Notes under the pieces: model-generated
Database searches by the model: none
Seen by the model: only the letters and a program-made list of their open reading frames with translations
What the model was told of the DNA's origin: nothing
In this document: in pieces, positions 43,801-52,479 of the stretch
Position numbering within the stretch: the first letter of the stretch is position 1
Layout: each line of letters begins with the position of its first letter
Translations under genes and position numbers: made by a program
From: Paludibacter sp. 47-17
Lineage (GTDB): Bacteria > Bacteroidota > Bacteroidia > Bacteroidales > Paludibacteraceae
Assembly (NCBI GenBank): GCA_001898935.1
Contig: MKVT01000009.1
Coordinates: 310,001 to 374,000, forward strand
Direction of reading: 5' to 3'
DNA length: 64,000 nt

Positions 43801-45174
43801 CGCCACCCAAAGCCGCTGCCTGCCATCTTCAAAAATAGCCCTTACCTCGTTGGAAAGGCTATATATGGTTTGATTCTGCAATAAATGATGCTTGAAATAA
43901 CCCGGCAGAAAAATACACCGGTAAAATCCGTTTCCCCGGTTCGTACTCAACCAGATAACTCCCTGCTGATCGGTAAGCGCATGATTCACACCATACGAAA
44001 ACAACACGTTGATATCCTGATGATAGGCGCTATGAAAACGTTCGAGGCGCGAGGCCGAACGGTTGTACGACGAAAACGTACCATAATACGGCTGAATCCA
44101 CAAAATATCGCGGTTGTCTTCAAAAATCAGGTAATTGGGATTAATAATCTGACCTTCGTTCACAGCCGTTTCCACATACTCCAGCTGTCCCGACTGCGGT
44201 AAAAAGCGCAACACCCCGGCATCTGCTATCCCCATCCATACTTCTTCCGACCGATCGAGGTAAATATGGCGGATTTCGTCGGTTTTCATCTGCGGGTGAG
44301 TGGCTGTCGAATAATGCTTCCATTCCTCGCGGGCAGCATCATAGGTCATAAATCCCTTCCCTTCTATAGTAAAAACATACTTCCCCGCTCCCACTGCATT
44401 AATCAACCTGACATTACCACTTACAGGCAACTGGGCCTGCATAAAGTTCATGTTTTGCTTATCGTAAATAATCAGCTGATCCTTGGCTCCAAAAACAATC
44501 CGGCGCGTATTCTCTACCATCGAATACACGGGAAGCGATTCGAAATAACATACGCTTTTACCTAGACTATCGATGGCACACAAGCCTCCATCCGACAGAA
44601 TCCAGGTGGTTTTTTGCGAATCCTCCACTACCTGGTAGGTGTTTCTCCCTTGTTGCTTTTTACCCGGATAGGAAAACTTTTCGAAACTCAACGCATGCGT
44701 TTCCGCATCGGTATGCACTACCAACAACTCGTGACCGAAAGTCGACAACCATACCTTGCCCGACGAAAGCACGTACATTTCATCAATTTTTTCTTCCAGT
44801 ACCGAACCGTCGGGGTTAACGACCTGCTGGAGCTCTTCGGTCGAAGGATTAACCCGGTATACAATCTCGTCGTAGGTTTTCACCCATATATAGCCCCATT
44901 TATCTTCCCGTATGGTAAGAATCCGATTGCTCAACCCCGATTTCTTTTTTTGGGGCTTTGAATTGTAAATGGTAAAGTTATACCCGTCGAATTTATTTAA
45001 TCCGTCGCGGGTGCCCAGCCATATATAGCCTTTACTGTCCTTCATGATGGCCGTAATGCTGTTTTGCGAAAGCCCTATATCGGAAGTATAATGTGTGAAC
45101 GAAAAGCGATGTTGCGACATTACTGCTAATGTGCTCGTTACAAACACAAAAATGAAGATAAACCGGTGTTTCAT
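40810..45174 (-). CDS. hybrid two-component system regulator (HTCS)
   Basis: A 1454-residue one-protein signalling system. In order: signal peptide; periplasmic beta-propeller repeats and a Y_Y_Y domain (to about 890); transmembrane helix (about 895-920, VLYVVLVLLIFFLTLYIF); histidine kinase with SHELRTP (His near 943) and the N, G1 and G2 boxes (NLLSNAFKF, DEGVGIA, GIGLDLVK); receiver (about 1198-1310, IIADLRMP, TKPF); and AraC-type helix-turn-helix (to the end). HTCS proteins usually sense oligosaccharides from the polysaccharide their locus degrades; here the neighbours suggest pectin. ATG 45174 gives a proper signal peptide. Confidence 0.93.
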   Translation of the reverse strand: MKHRFIFIFVFVTSTLAVMSQHRFSFTHYTSDIGLSQNSITAIMKDSKGYIWLGTRDGLNKFDGYNFTIYNSKPQKKKSGLSNRILTIREDKWGYIWVKTYDEIVYRVNPSTEELQQVVNPDGSVLEEKIDEMYVLSSGKVWLSTFGHELLVVHTDAETHALSFEKFSYPGKKQQGRNTYQVVEDSQKTTWILSDGGLCAIDSLGKSVCYFESLPVYSMVENTRRIVFGAKDQLIIYDKQNMNFMQAQLPVSGNVRLINAVGAGKYVFTIEGKGFMTYDAAREEWKHYSTATHPQMKTDEIRHIYLDRSEEVWMGIADAGVLRFLPQSGQLEYVETAVNEGQIINPNYLIFEDNRDILWIQPYYGTFSSYNRSASRLERFHSAYHQDINVLFSYGVNHALTDQQGVIWLSTNRGNGFYRCIFLPGYFKHHLLQNQTIYSLSNEVRAIFEDGRQRLWVASKDRQVHVFDKNKQLIGTLGSDGSIRKGNSSEFFVYNFFQDRDGRIWMASKRKGLYRLTSTSDPLRYRIENFEHNPSDSFSPANNDFYSVTQDNEGRIWAGSYGAGLHLVDEKEGRVRFLHAGNVLKSYPMERFSKVRQVMVDSRKRLWIATTEGFVRLKTDFRNVSEIRYLTYHTTDNQPDGLGANDVHVIFEDEARTIWMGTFGGGLNRMLPGTDEAPRFEVFDRSLGMPNNVVYTIMDDRKGNLWLTTDNSIVRFNKSNRAIEVFGKGNELENVEFSEAAACRLTSGEICFGAKSGFYSFNPETVQRKRINAPLVFTRLLLFNKEVTIGDGKKALLTKQLDETTEIRFSHRQNVFTIEFATLDMRAPEKIQYAYRLEGFEDNWNYVENKHFATYTTLPAGEYTFRVKSTDSEGFWLDNERVIQLKILPSFWQSSFAKVLYVVLVLLIFFLTLYIFLTIFKLKNSVEIEKQMTEMKLRFFTDISHELRTPLTLVSLPVDTLLNEKLDGAIHEQLQLMRRNLDRVLTLINQILDFRKLQNNKMRLTVEEVHFGEFVRNSCSNFNEIAHSRSIDFRVIDETDNTQVWIDTERFDSIIYNLLSNAFKFTEQGKRITVRTFLRPGKVVLSVADEGVGIAREKINFIFDRFFSVPALRNIAQKSTGIGLDLVKKLVDLHHATIHVESQQGKGSDFEIEIQTGIDHFSGDDDIIISEQTHTPTEPQEEINEPADHSHSVIPLILVVEDNDELRQFLRTSLRNNYRVEEAENGLVGWQKTEHLMPDIIIADLRMPEMNGLQLLEKVKTDKRTSHIPVIMLTAVTDMENKLAGMKAGADDYITKPFSSAFLHARIENLIKQRVQLQQYYRSQMSPGGTVIKLPPIEVQSQEEQFMKNLIELMNEHIDNFDLNIDFLASEMGMSRTVFFNKLKSLTGFSPVEFVREMRIERAADYIRNTSYTVSEISFRVGIEDPRYFSRCFKLKYGMTPSEYRAKQTNQPGE

Positions 45175-45207
45175 GATGCGTGTCAAATTTGCTGGAAAGC
45201 GAAAATA

Positions 45208-45215
45208 CAAAAATA
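45208..45215 (-). promoter_or_regulatory. -7 promoter box for the HTCS gene
   Basis: TATTTTTG on the minus strand matches TAnnTTTG and lies 33 bases before the ATG at 45174, supporting that start. No clear -33 element. Confidence 0.4.
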
Positions 45216-45245
45216 AACCGAAAGTGCGGTTTTTTCCGCCGATTA

Positions 45246-45265
45246 AGCATGCTTTGCAACATGCT
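45246..45265. promoter_or_regulatory. inverted repeat in the divergent HTCS region
   Basis: AGCATG, 8 bases, then CATGCT form a 6-bp inverted repeat between the HTCS gene and the divergent secreted-protein gene. It could be a regulator site, but this is weak. Confidence 0.2.
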
Positions 45266-45321
45266 GTCAATTATTACACATTAAAAAATAATTATTCCAC
45301 ATGCCGGATGCTACGAAGGCT

Positions 45322-45329
45322 TATATTTG
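45322..45329 (+). promoter_or_regulatory. -7 promoter box for the secreted protein gene
   Basis: TATATTTG matches TAnnTTTG and lies 40 bases before the ATG at 45370, with an A/T-rich leader typical of outer-envelope genes in this phylum. Confidence 0.45.
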
Positions 45330-45369
45330 CAACGGTAAACTTTAGTATTTAATTAATAAATTTATAAAC

Positions 45370-46119
45370 ATGAAGAAAACACTACTTATTTTTGCATTCG
45401 GAGTAGCAGCCATTGCTACCGTATCGGCTCAGGGACAAAAAGTATGGACATTTGAAAGTGCACCTTTCGAGGTGAAAAGTTACGTTGCAAATACCGAACT
45501 GGATGGATTGACCATTCTTGCCGCCAGTGGTAAAAACGTCGATATCGACGCCAACGGCAAGAAAAACGGCGATTATTCGTTTACCCACCGGCTGAAATTA
45601 GGCGGAGCGGCCACCGTCGACAAGGGGACAGCCCCCTGGCTACCCACCGAACGTGCGGTGAAATTCAATGTTTCGGGCGCCGGACTTATCAAGATAGCCG
45701 CCCTGTCATCGTCCTCGTCAGCCGACCGTAGGCTGATTCTTTCGAACGGTACCGACTCGCTGTACAATTTTTCGGCTCCCGGAACCTATTCGGCCGACGG
45801 TAATACCGTGCCTTTGGAATCGTACCAGTATACCGGTGGTGCAGCCACACTTTATCTGTGGTCGCCCAGCAGTGGTGTGAACATTTACCTTATTTCGGCA
45901 CCGGCGCTGCAAACATCGGTCGAAAAACTACAATTACAGGGCATCAGCTTCAATGGACGGGAAGTGATCAACGAAAATAAAGTGGGGATCGAAGTATATA
46001 ATCTGCTTGGTAATAAAATTGCCGAAAGCAACGCGAATATCTCGATGGAACGGTACAGCAAAGGTATTTACTTCGTAAAAGTAAGCGGCACAAAAGAAGT
46101 AATGAAAATCAACCGCTAA
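45370..46119 (+). CDS. small secreted protein with T9SS-like C-terminal sorting domain
   Basis: A 249-residue exported protein. A signal peptide (about 1-20, ending VSAQ) precedes a beta-rich domain (about 24-180) with segments such as VWTFESAPFEV and GDYSFTHRLKLGGAA. That domain resembles accessory domains of Bacteroidota pectate lyases. The C-terminal 65 residues (GIEVYNLLGNKI, YSKGIYFVKVSG, terminal KINR) match the type A sorting domain of the type IX secretion system. It is probably a surface or secreted carbohydrate-binding protein without a catalytic domain. It is divergent from the HTCS gene and convergent to the pectinase gene. Confidence 0.72.
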   Translation: MKKTLLIFAFGVAAIATVSAQGQKVWTFESAPFEVKSYVANTELDGLTILAASGKNVDIDANGKKNGDYSFTHRLKLGGAATVDKGTAPWLPTERAVKFNVSGAGLIKIAALSSSSSADRRLILSNGTDSLYNFSAPGTYSADGNTVPLESYQYTGGAATLYLWSPSSGVNIYLISAPALQTSVEKLQLQGISFNGREVINENKVGIEVYNLLGNKIAESNANISMERYSKGIYFVKVSGTKEVMKINR

Positions 46120-46146
46120 GCTTTTCCTTCAGCGGTCACATCATAC

Positions 46147-46189
46147 AAAAGAGAGGGTGTATCACAATGTGATTTCACCCTCTCTTTTT
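46147..46189. terminator. bidirectional intrinsic terminator
   Basis: AAAAGAGAGGGTG pairs with CACCCTCTCTTTT (13 bp), with a secondary ATCACA/TGTGAT stem in the loop and T runs in both directions. It separates the secreted-protein gene from the convergent pectinase gene. Confidence 0.88.
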
Positions 46190-46219
46190 GTAACGGAAAA
46201 TCTGTCGTCAAACACCGAT

Positions 46220-48937
46220 TTAGCGATTCAATAATAAACTCACCATGATAAACGGCCCGATGGCTTTGGGATCGTTGTCGCGCACCGGTTCCGACAGGTA
46301 ATACTCGTAACTTCCGTCGCGGTATACCTTCTCACCTCCCAAACCCGCTACTGCACAACAATCGGTTATCGACACCGTACCATCGGCATTTTCGCGTACA
46401 AAACGCTTAACAAACTGATCATAGGCCGCTTTACCCTTATCGAGGTATTCGGCAGGCAAGAGCCCGAGTTGAGCTCCTTTTACCCACGAATAAACAAACA
46501 TAGCCGATGCCGTAGATTCGAGATAGTTGCCCGGAGCCGCCATTTTATCGGTCACCTGATACCACATTCCCGTAGCCGGATCCCGGAATTTCTCGAGCGA
46601 ACGGCTCAAATCGGCAAAAATACGGATAATTTCGGGGCGTTTCGGATGCTGGGCAGGCAAATGTTCCAGTACGTCCACCAGCCCCATCATGTACCAGCCC
46701 AGGCTACGGCTCCAGAAATTGGGGGAGGTCCCCGTTTTTTTGTCGGCCCAGCGCTGCTGGCGACTTTCATCCCAGCCGTGGTAATATAAGCCGGTGTTGG
46801 AATCGTAACTGTTTTTCGCCATCACGATCAGTTGATGAGCCACTTCGTCGAACAATGCCGGCTCGTTGAACCGCACGCCATACTCAGCCAGGTAGGGAGC
46901 CGCCATATAGAGCCCGTCGAGCCACATCTGATGCGGATATACTTTCTTGTGCCAGAACCCACCTTCCGAGGTACGGGGATGCGTGCGCATCTGATCGCGC
47001 AACAGATGGATAGCCTTCAGGTATTTGGGGTCCTTCGTGCGGTCGTAAATCACATACAGCATCTTACCCGGATTCACACGATCGATATTATACTCCTCCG
47101 GTTTATACCCCTTGATACTTCCATCGGCCGACACCATGTTAGTTGCATACTCGAGCGCATAATTGAAGAATCCGGGATTATCGAAAGCATTACCCGCCAT
47201 AGCCATGGCCTGAAGCTGCAATCCGTGCGTATAATCCCATTTCGGAGCCTTGGCAAAATCGACCATCCAGCTTTCGGGATTCCGTTTCATTTCCGATTCC
47301 ACCATGCGGATGGAAAGCTTCTTCTGAAATCCGGGAATTACAATCCCGGTAGACGCGTCATCGATCCGTACTCCTTCGTTATCCTCAGGATAGGTAAAAT
47401 CGCCTTCAACCTTCAGGTTTTTTACATTTTGAATTGTCAATGCAGGGCCTTCCTGGGGAACGATCCGAACATTTTTCAGCCGGATATTCTTAGATTCGGA
47501 AAAGAACCCACCATATCGTGCCGAAAATGTTGCATTTTCGACGTGGATGTTCTCAATATTCATTTCCGGAAGACCGTTGAAAAACATCGCTCTGCGGGCA
47601 TTACGCGAAACCAAATTTTTCACAAATATATTGCGGAATGCCGGCGTTTCCTCATTAACCGGCATAGCTACAGCAGCTTTGGGCGAATCTTCGCCTGCAG
47701 CCAGGGCTTCCGAAGCCGATTTTCCCCCATAAAATAAATCGAAGAGGAACGAATCGGTAACGATGTCGAACATATAGATATCGTCGATGAAGATGTTTTC
47801 GACCACGCCGCCGCGGCCTCGCGTACTTTTGAAACGCAACCCTACATCGGTGCCCAGGAACTGGCAATTGGAAACCTGAATATTTCGAACGCTTCCCGAC
47901 ATCTCGCTACCCACCACAAAACCACCATGGCCTTTAAATACTTTACAATTGTCGACTATTACGTTTTCGGTGGGGCGGTTACGGCGGCGGCCATCGGCAT
48001 CTTTGCCCGATTTTATACAGATCGCATCATCGCCCACATCAAAATAGCTGTTAATAACCAGCACATTACGGGTCGATTCGATATCGAGTCCATCGCCATT
48101 CTGCGAAAAAGACGGATTACGCACCGTTATATTATCGATGATTACGTTTTCGCACATGAGCGGGTGAATATTCCAGGCCGGCGAGTTTTCGAACAGAACA
48201 CCTTGCAGCAATACATTTTTACATTCGGTAAGACTTATCATTACCGGGCGGAGAAAATCGCGCACTTCCATCCATTCTGCATCTGTAGTAAGTCCCTGGG
48301 GGACGTTCATATTACTCATTTCATGACCTTTCAGCGATTTTTCCGACGGGAACCAGTAGTCGGGGTCGCGCAGTACCCCTCCCGAACCTACCACTTGTTT
48401 CCAGTACGATTCGGTTACCTTCGACCGTTTCAGCGGCCGCCAGGCATGGCCCGACCCATTGATGGAGCCTTGGCCGGTAATCGCAATATTTTCGAGCCCA
48501 TAGCCCGAAATAGGCGATTGGCAACGACGCGTATCCAGCCCTTCGAATACGGTATTCACGAGCGGATACAGGTCGAAATCGGGAGAAAAAAGAATTAATG
48601 CTCCTTTTTCCAGGTGAAAGTTGATGTTCGACTTCAGCACAATAGGGCCGGTAAACCACACTCCCGGCGGAACAATCAGTTTCCCTCCCCCTTTGGCCGC
48701 CAACGCATCGATACTCGCGCGAAACGCCTCCGTGTTGAGGGTCATTCCATCTCCTACTGCACCGAAATCGGTAATACGCACGGTGTTCTTTTTAAACACC
48801 GGCGCCTTCAGTTCTTTCATCGGAAAAGGCACATTTTTAAAATACGAACGGTAAGGATTAGTGGCGTTTACACTTACCGCCTGCAGCACCATACTGCTTA
48901 CTAACAACACAATCAATTTAAACCTGTTAACTAACAT
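46220..48937 (-). CDS. GH28 polygalacturonase - GH105 unsaturated uronyl hydrolase fusion
   Basis: A 905-residue exported two-enzyme protein. After a signal peptide (about 1-25), a GH28 pectinase domain (about 50-500) shows all catalytic motifs: NGDGLD (near 281), GDDAI (near 302), GHGGF (near 338) and RFKSTRG. A GH105 domain (about 545-905) follows with WDYTHGLQLQ, YPHQMWLDGLYM, FWSRSLGWYMMG and ESTASAMF. GH28 cuts polygalacturonan and GH105 removes 4,5-unsaturated uronic acids left by lyases, so the fusion fits pectin breakdown with the downstream PL1 lyase. The C-terminus has no sorting domain. It is 16 bases from the PL1 gene. Confidence 0.9.
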   Translation of the reverse strand: MLVNRFKLIVLLVSSMVLQAVSVNATNPYRSYFKNVPFPMKELKAPVFKKNTVRITDFGAVGDGMTLNTEAFRASIDALAAKGGGKLIVPPGVWFTGPIVLKSNINFHLEKGALILFSPDFDLYPLVNTVFEGLDTRRCQSPISGYGLENIAITGQGSINGSGHAWRPLKRSKVTESYWKQVVGSGGVLRDPDYWFPSEKSLKGHEMSNMNVPQGLTTDAEWMEVRDFLRPVMISLTECKNVLLQGVLFENSPAWNIHPLMCENVIIDNITVRNPSFSQNGDGLDIESTRNVLVINSYFDVGDDAICIKSGKDADGRRRNRPTENVIVDNCKVFKGHGGFVVGSEMSGSVRNIQVSNCQFLGTDVGLRFKSTRGRGGVVENIFIDDIYMFDIVTDSFLFDLFYGGKSASEALAAGEDSPKAAVAMPVNEETPAFRNIFVKNLVSRNARRAMFFNGLPEMNIENIHVENATFSARYGGFFSESKNIRLKNVRIVPQEGPALTIQNVKNLKVEGDFTYPEDNEGVRIDDASTGIVIPGFQKKLSIRMVESEMKRNPESWMVDFAKAPKWDYTHGLQLQAMAMAGNAFDNPGFFNYALEYATNMVSADGSIKGYKPEEYNIDRVNPGKMLYVIYDRTKDPKYLKAIHLLRDQMRTHPRTSEGGFWHKKVYPHQMWLDGLYMAAPYLAEYGVRFNEPALFDEVAHQLIVMAKNSYDSNTGLYYHGWDESRQQRWADKKTGTSPNFWSRSLGWYMMGLVDVLEHLPAQHPKRPEIIRIFADLSRSLEKFRDPATGMWYQVTDKMAAPGNYLESTASAMFVYSWVKGAQLGLLPAEYLDKGKAAYDQFVKRFVRENADGTVSITDCCAVAGLGGEKVYRDGSYEYYLSEPVRDNDPKAIGPFIMVSLLLNR

Positions 48938-48953
48938 ATCTTTATTCTTTTCT

Positions 48954-50393
48954 TTAATATAAATATTCCACCAACGAAAACAAATAGGTTTCCAACCAGG
49001 TATATCCCGTAGTACCTGCCATCAGAGCTCCGTCGGCGCCATCGTTGGGATTAAGTTTGTTTTTCGTCTCCCAGGCATCGGGAATTCCATCGTTGTCGGA
49101 ATCGGGAGCCACCTGCCCGGAAGAGAACGAATACCCGGGCCATCCGCCGGCATCGGCCTGCGAATCGATCAAACCGTTTTTACTTCCCTTCGATCCCGTA
49201 TGGGTAAAAGTACCCGTCCGTACTTCTTTTACAATGCGTTCGTCTACCTTATCGCGGACTTTACTGGCACCAGCCTTTTGCAGCACCTGGCTATAGGCCT
49301 CGGCTGCCGTGTGAGTCGGCATGGGTACGATTGTAAATTCGGCCGGTACGGTAATATCGCCAAGAACAGTCGTTTCGCCGGCTTTTAAGTCGGGATGCAC
49401 GCCCAGCCTGTTATCAGCGGTAACATCTTCGCGACCGTGCATCACGTTACCTGCCACATAAAACCTGCCCCAAACCCCCTTTGGCTGCTCGTTGGATCCT
49501 GCATCCGAATTAGGAGCAATAATACGATACGTGAGCTTACCACTACGCGAAAGTGTGGCCGGACCGGGCTTGTAATAATTGTTGACGATATTGAACGACC
49601 CGCCTTCGCCGGCGTATGAACTGTTGCTGCCCCAATTATAAATCACATTGTTGCGAAAATCAACCTTCTCCGAAGCCGGATCATTGCTGTATCGCGAACC
49701 GCAGAACCGCGGATTCCGGCTGTCGTGATGGGCCAGTAAATTATGATGAAAGCTTGCCTTGTTGCCGCCCCAAATTCCGCCATAGCCATGTTCACCCTTG
49801 TTATGTACCGAATTACGAAGGCTTTCGGCCAAGATACACCATTGCATGGTGAAATTTTCGTTGTCGTAAAACGATGAGCATTCGTCGGTACTCCAGCTCA
49901 TCGAACAATGATCGATCAGCACATTTTTCCGGCCCATACCTTTCAGTGCATCATCCTGAACCGCCGTTTCGTCGCCCATCCTGAACCGGATAAACTGAAT
50001 AATCACATTATCGGAGCTAACCGTCACCGGGTAATCGCGTAGAGTAATCCCATCGCCCGGAGCCGACTGGCCGGCGATGGTGACATCACCCTTATTAATT
50101 TTCAGCATCGATTTGAGTTGAATAACCCCGGCTACCTTAAACAGAATGGTACGGGGTCCCGCTTGATTGATCGCCCAGCGAAGGGTGCCCTGCAGTTTAG
50201 CATCATCCTCCAGCGATGTAACATACAACACCTTGCCTCCTTTACCTCCGGTTACGACCGAGCCTCCCCCCAATGCTCCGGGATAAGCTCCGTAAGCAAT
50301 CACGTCCTTACCCCCCATCGGCCTGGCTTTGCAGGATGATGTAGCAAATAAAATACAAAGCAAAAACAATAAAAAACGAAGCATGTGTTTCAT
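48954..50393 (-). CDS. pectate lyase (PL1 family)
   Basis: A 479-residue exported lyase that cleaves polygalacturonate by beta-elimination. Lipoprotein-type signal peptide (LFATSSC, Cys near residue 21). The parallel beta-helix has PL1 segments: VAGVIQLKSMLKI, ITIAGQSAPGDG-type (TIAGQSAPGDGI), LIDHCSMSWSTDE and RNPRF with a likely catalytic Arg. The C-terminus has a DSDNDGIPDAWE calcium-binding repeat. The ATG at 50393 gives the signal peptide; an upstream ATG at 50444 does not. Products (unsaturated oligouronides) suit the GH105 domain encoded next door. Confidence 0.9.
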   Translation of the reverse strand: MKHMLRFLLFLLCILFATSSCKARPMGGKDVIAYGAYPGALGGGSVVTGGKGGKVLYVTSLEDDAKLQGTLRWAINQAGPRTILFKVAGVIQLKSMLKINKGDVTIAGQSAPGDGITLRDYPVTVSSDNVIIQFIRFRMGDETAVQDDALKGMGRKNVLIDHCSMSWSTDECSSFYDNENFTMQWCILAESLRNSVHNKGEHGYGGIWGGNKASFHHNLLAHHDSRNPRFCGSRYSNDPASEKVDFRNNVIYNWGSNSSYAGEGGSFNIVNNYYKPGPATLSRSGKLTYRIIAPNSDAGSNEQPKGVWGRFYVAGNVMHGREDVTADNRLGVHPDLKAGETTVLGDITVPAEFTIVPMPTHTAAEAYSQVLQKAGASKVRDKVDERIVKEVRTGTFTHTGSKGSKNGLIDSQADAGGWPGYSFSSGQVAPDSDNDGIPDAWETKNKLNPNDGADGALMAGTTGYTWLETYLFSLVEYLY

Positions 50394-50419
50394 GATAGGT
50401 GTACTGAAAAAACTCGAAA

Positions 50420-50427
50420 CAAAAATA
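50420..50427 (-). promoter_or_regulatory. -7 promoter box for the pectate lyase gene
   Basis: TATTTTTG on the minus strand matches TAnnTTTG and lies 26 bases before the ATG at 50393. It would drive the PL1 and GH28-GH105 genes together. Confidence 0.45.
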
Positions 50428-50512
50428 GATAAGTTTAACGGCATAAATGTGTAAAAACTGACTGTTTATCGTAGAAGAATTGACGAAAACGTTCCAAAAC
50501 GAACGGGCAGCT

Positions 50513-50550
50513 AACAAAAAAGTTCAGCAACCCCCTGGTTACTGAACTTT
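50513..50550 (-). terminator. intrinsic terminator after sppA
   Basis: On the minus strand AAAGTTCAG pairs with CTGAACTTT, with an inner AACC/GGTT stem, and is followed by TTTTTT. It lies 48 bases after the sppA stop and insulates the pectinase genes from sppA. Confidence 0.8.
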
Positions 50551-50597
50551 TCCTGTTGGCTTACGAAAGTAAGCAGCAATATGTTACGGACTTATTC

Positions 50598-52343
50598 TCA
50601 GTACATTTTCAATTCATACGGCAATCGGGCCTGAATCCCATTCATGTGCCGGATCGTACGAAGATGTTGTAGCAACTGGTATTGCTCACCCAGGCGCATC
50701 TTGAGCAAACGGGTTTCCACTTCCTCGCTCAGGCTTTTCAGCAGACGTGTCTGGAAATCTTCCTTGGCAGGAAATTCTTTTACATTGTATTCGGTAAGGC
50801 CTGCTTTGCCGGCGGCTATTTCGATGGCTTCATCAAGACCGGCCAATACATCTACCAACCCGAGCTTCAACGCTTCTTCACCTGTCCACACACGACCTTC
50901 GGCTATCGCCTTAATCTCGTCGGGGGTTTTTGAACGTCCGTCGGCACAGCGTTTTACAAACAATTCGTATCCACGGTCGACATAGGCCTGCATCAGGGCA
51001 CGTTCCTCGGGACGGAACGCACGGTTGAGTGAAGGAGCATCGCTCATCGCGTTGGTTTTCACCACGTCGTAGCTAAAGCCCAGTTTTTTATTCAGTCCGT
51101 CGATATTGGGAATCAATCCGAAGATACCGATCGAGCCGGTAATCGTATTAGGTTGAGCCACGATAGTATCGGCAGGAGCCGAGATATAATAGCCTCCCGA
51201 AGCTGCATAATCGCCCATCGATACGATAAGCGGTTTCGATTTTTTCAGATTCATCAGCGCCCGCCAGATTTGTTCCGACCCATAGGCGCTTCCGCCTGGC
51301 GAGCTGACACGGAATACGACCGATTTTACCATTTTATCTTTTGCGGCCTCATTAATCGTCTTGACCAGCTTTTCCGATACGATGCCACTTCCCGAACCAT
51401 CGTCGATCGGCCCCACTGCATAGATTACCGCCACTTTGTCTTTGCTGAATTTGGCATTATCAACTACTTTCGTCATCGAGCTGTGATTCAGAATCTTATA
51501 ATCCTTCAGATAAGTGGAAAGAATGCTGTCGGCCTCATCGGCATACACCAGCGAATCGATCATGTTGTAGGCAACCAGCTTTTCGGAGGGTTGAAACGTC
51601 ATCATTTCATCGGCGTAGGTATTCAGCTGATCGACAGTAATATTCCGGGAAACAGCAATTTCATTCAACACCGTATTCCAGATCGAACGGGTATACGCCG
51701 TCACCTGCTCGCGGTTGGCATCGCTCATTTTGGTTTCGATATAAGGCTCAACCGCCGACTTGTAAGTACCCACCTTCACCACCTGCATTTCGACACCCAA
51801 TTTGTCGAGCGTATTCTTCAGGAACAGAAGTTCCGAGGCTATCCCTCTGAAATCGACCATTCCCTGCGGATTCAGCAATACTTTATCGGCTACGGTGGCC
51901 ATGTAATAGTTCGACTGAATGTAATTATCGGCATAGGCCACAATAAACTTGCCTGTCGATTTAAAATCGACCAGCGCATCCCGGATTTCTTTAATCGATG
52001 CCATTCCTCCCATGAGCTGGCCTCCTTTTAAATAAATCCCCTTTACCTGCTCGTCGTTCTTGGCTTTCTGAATATTAAGCAATACATCGTCGAGACCAAT
52101 CATTTTTACGGCATCCTGACCCATTGCACTGGCAAATGCGGCCGAGAAAGGATCATCTTCCGAACGGTCGACCAGCTGACCCTTCAGTTCCAATTCATAG
52201 ATCGAAGGAGCTTTCACTTTTACCGGCTTCGACGATGAACTGGAAATCGCACCTAATATTCCCATCAAAATAAACGTTCCTACAATCGTAGTGATTACTA
52301 CCCCGGTAATAGTGGCCAGGGTATACTTCCAAAAATGTTTCAT
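50598..52343 (-). CDS. sppA: signal peptide peptidase SppA (67 kDa type)
   Basis: A 581-residue membrane-anchored serine protease that degrades released signal peptides. One N-terminal transmembrane helix (about 10-33) is followed by two S49 repeats. The first holds the general-base lysine in the ATVADKVLLNP segment. The second holds the nucleophile serine in GDYAASGGYYIS, followed by NTITGSIG. The double-domain length matches E. coli SppA. It is divergent from the M6 protease gene. Confidence 0.93.
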   Translation of the reverse strand: MKHFWKYTLATITGVVITTIVGTFILMGILGAISSSSSKPVKVKAPSIYELELKGQLVDRSEDDPFSAAFASAMGQDAVKMIGLDDVLLNIQKAKNDEQVKGIYLKGGQLMGGMASIKEIRDALVDFKSTGKFIVAYADNYIQSNYYMATVADKVLLNPQGMVDFRGIASELLFLKNTLDKLGVEMQVVKVGTYKSAVEPYIETKMSDANREQVTAYTRSIWNTVLNEIAVSRNITVDQLNTYADEMMTFQPSEKLVAYNMIDSLVYADEADSILSTYLKDYKILNHSSMTKVVDNAKFSKDKVAVIYAVGPIDDGSGSGIVSEKLVKTINEAAKDKMVKSVVFRVSSPGGSAYGSEQIWRALMNLKKSKPLIVSMGDYAASGGYYISAPADTIVAQPNTITGSIGIFGLIPNIDGLNKKLGFSYDVVKTNAMSDAPSLNRAFRPEERALMQAYVDRGYELFVKRCADGRSKTPDEIKAIAEGRVWTGEEALKLGLVDVLAGLDEAIEIAAGKAGLTEYNVKEFPAKEDFQTRLLKSLSEEVETRLLKMRLGEQYQLLQHLRTIRHMNGIQARLPYELKMY

Positions 52344-52386
52344 GTGATAAATTATTTTTATGTAAACTAATACGTTAAGTGATCTG

Positions 52387-52394
52387 CAAAAGTA
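52387..52394 (-). promoter_or_regulatory. -7 promoter box for sppA
   Basis: TACTTTTG on the minus strand matches TAnnTTTG and lies 43 bases before the sppA ATG. On the plus strand only an imperfect TTAATTTG is seen ahead of the M6 protease gene. Confidence 0.45.
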
Positions 52395-52479
52395 ATAAAA
52401 ATATGAATAGTTGCGTAATCGGTTACTTTTTTATTAATTTGTACACTTTTAATTATTTAAATTATTATTCGAAACTGCT

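Noticed and set aside
46832-47737. Plus-strand open frame within the GH28-GH105 gene
   Set aside because: Antisense artefact of a certain coding gene.
51153-52031. Plus-strand open frame within sppA
   Set aside because: Antisense artefact; no domains visible.
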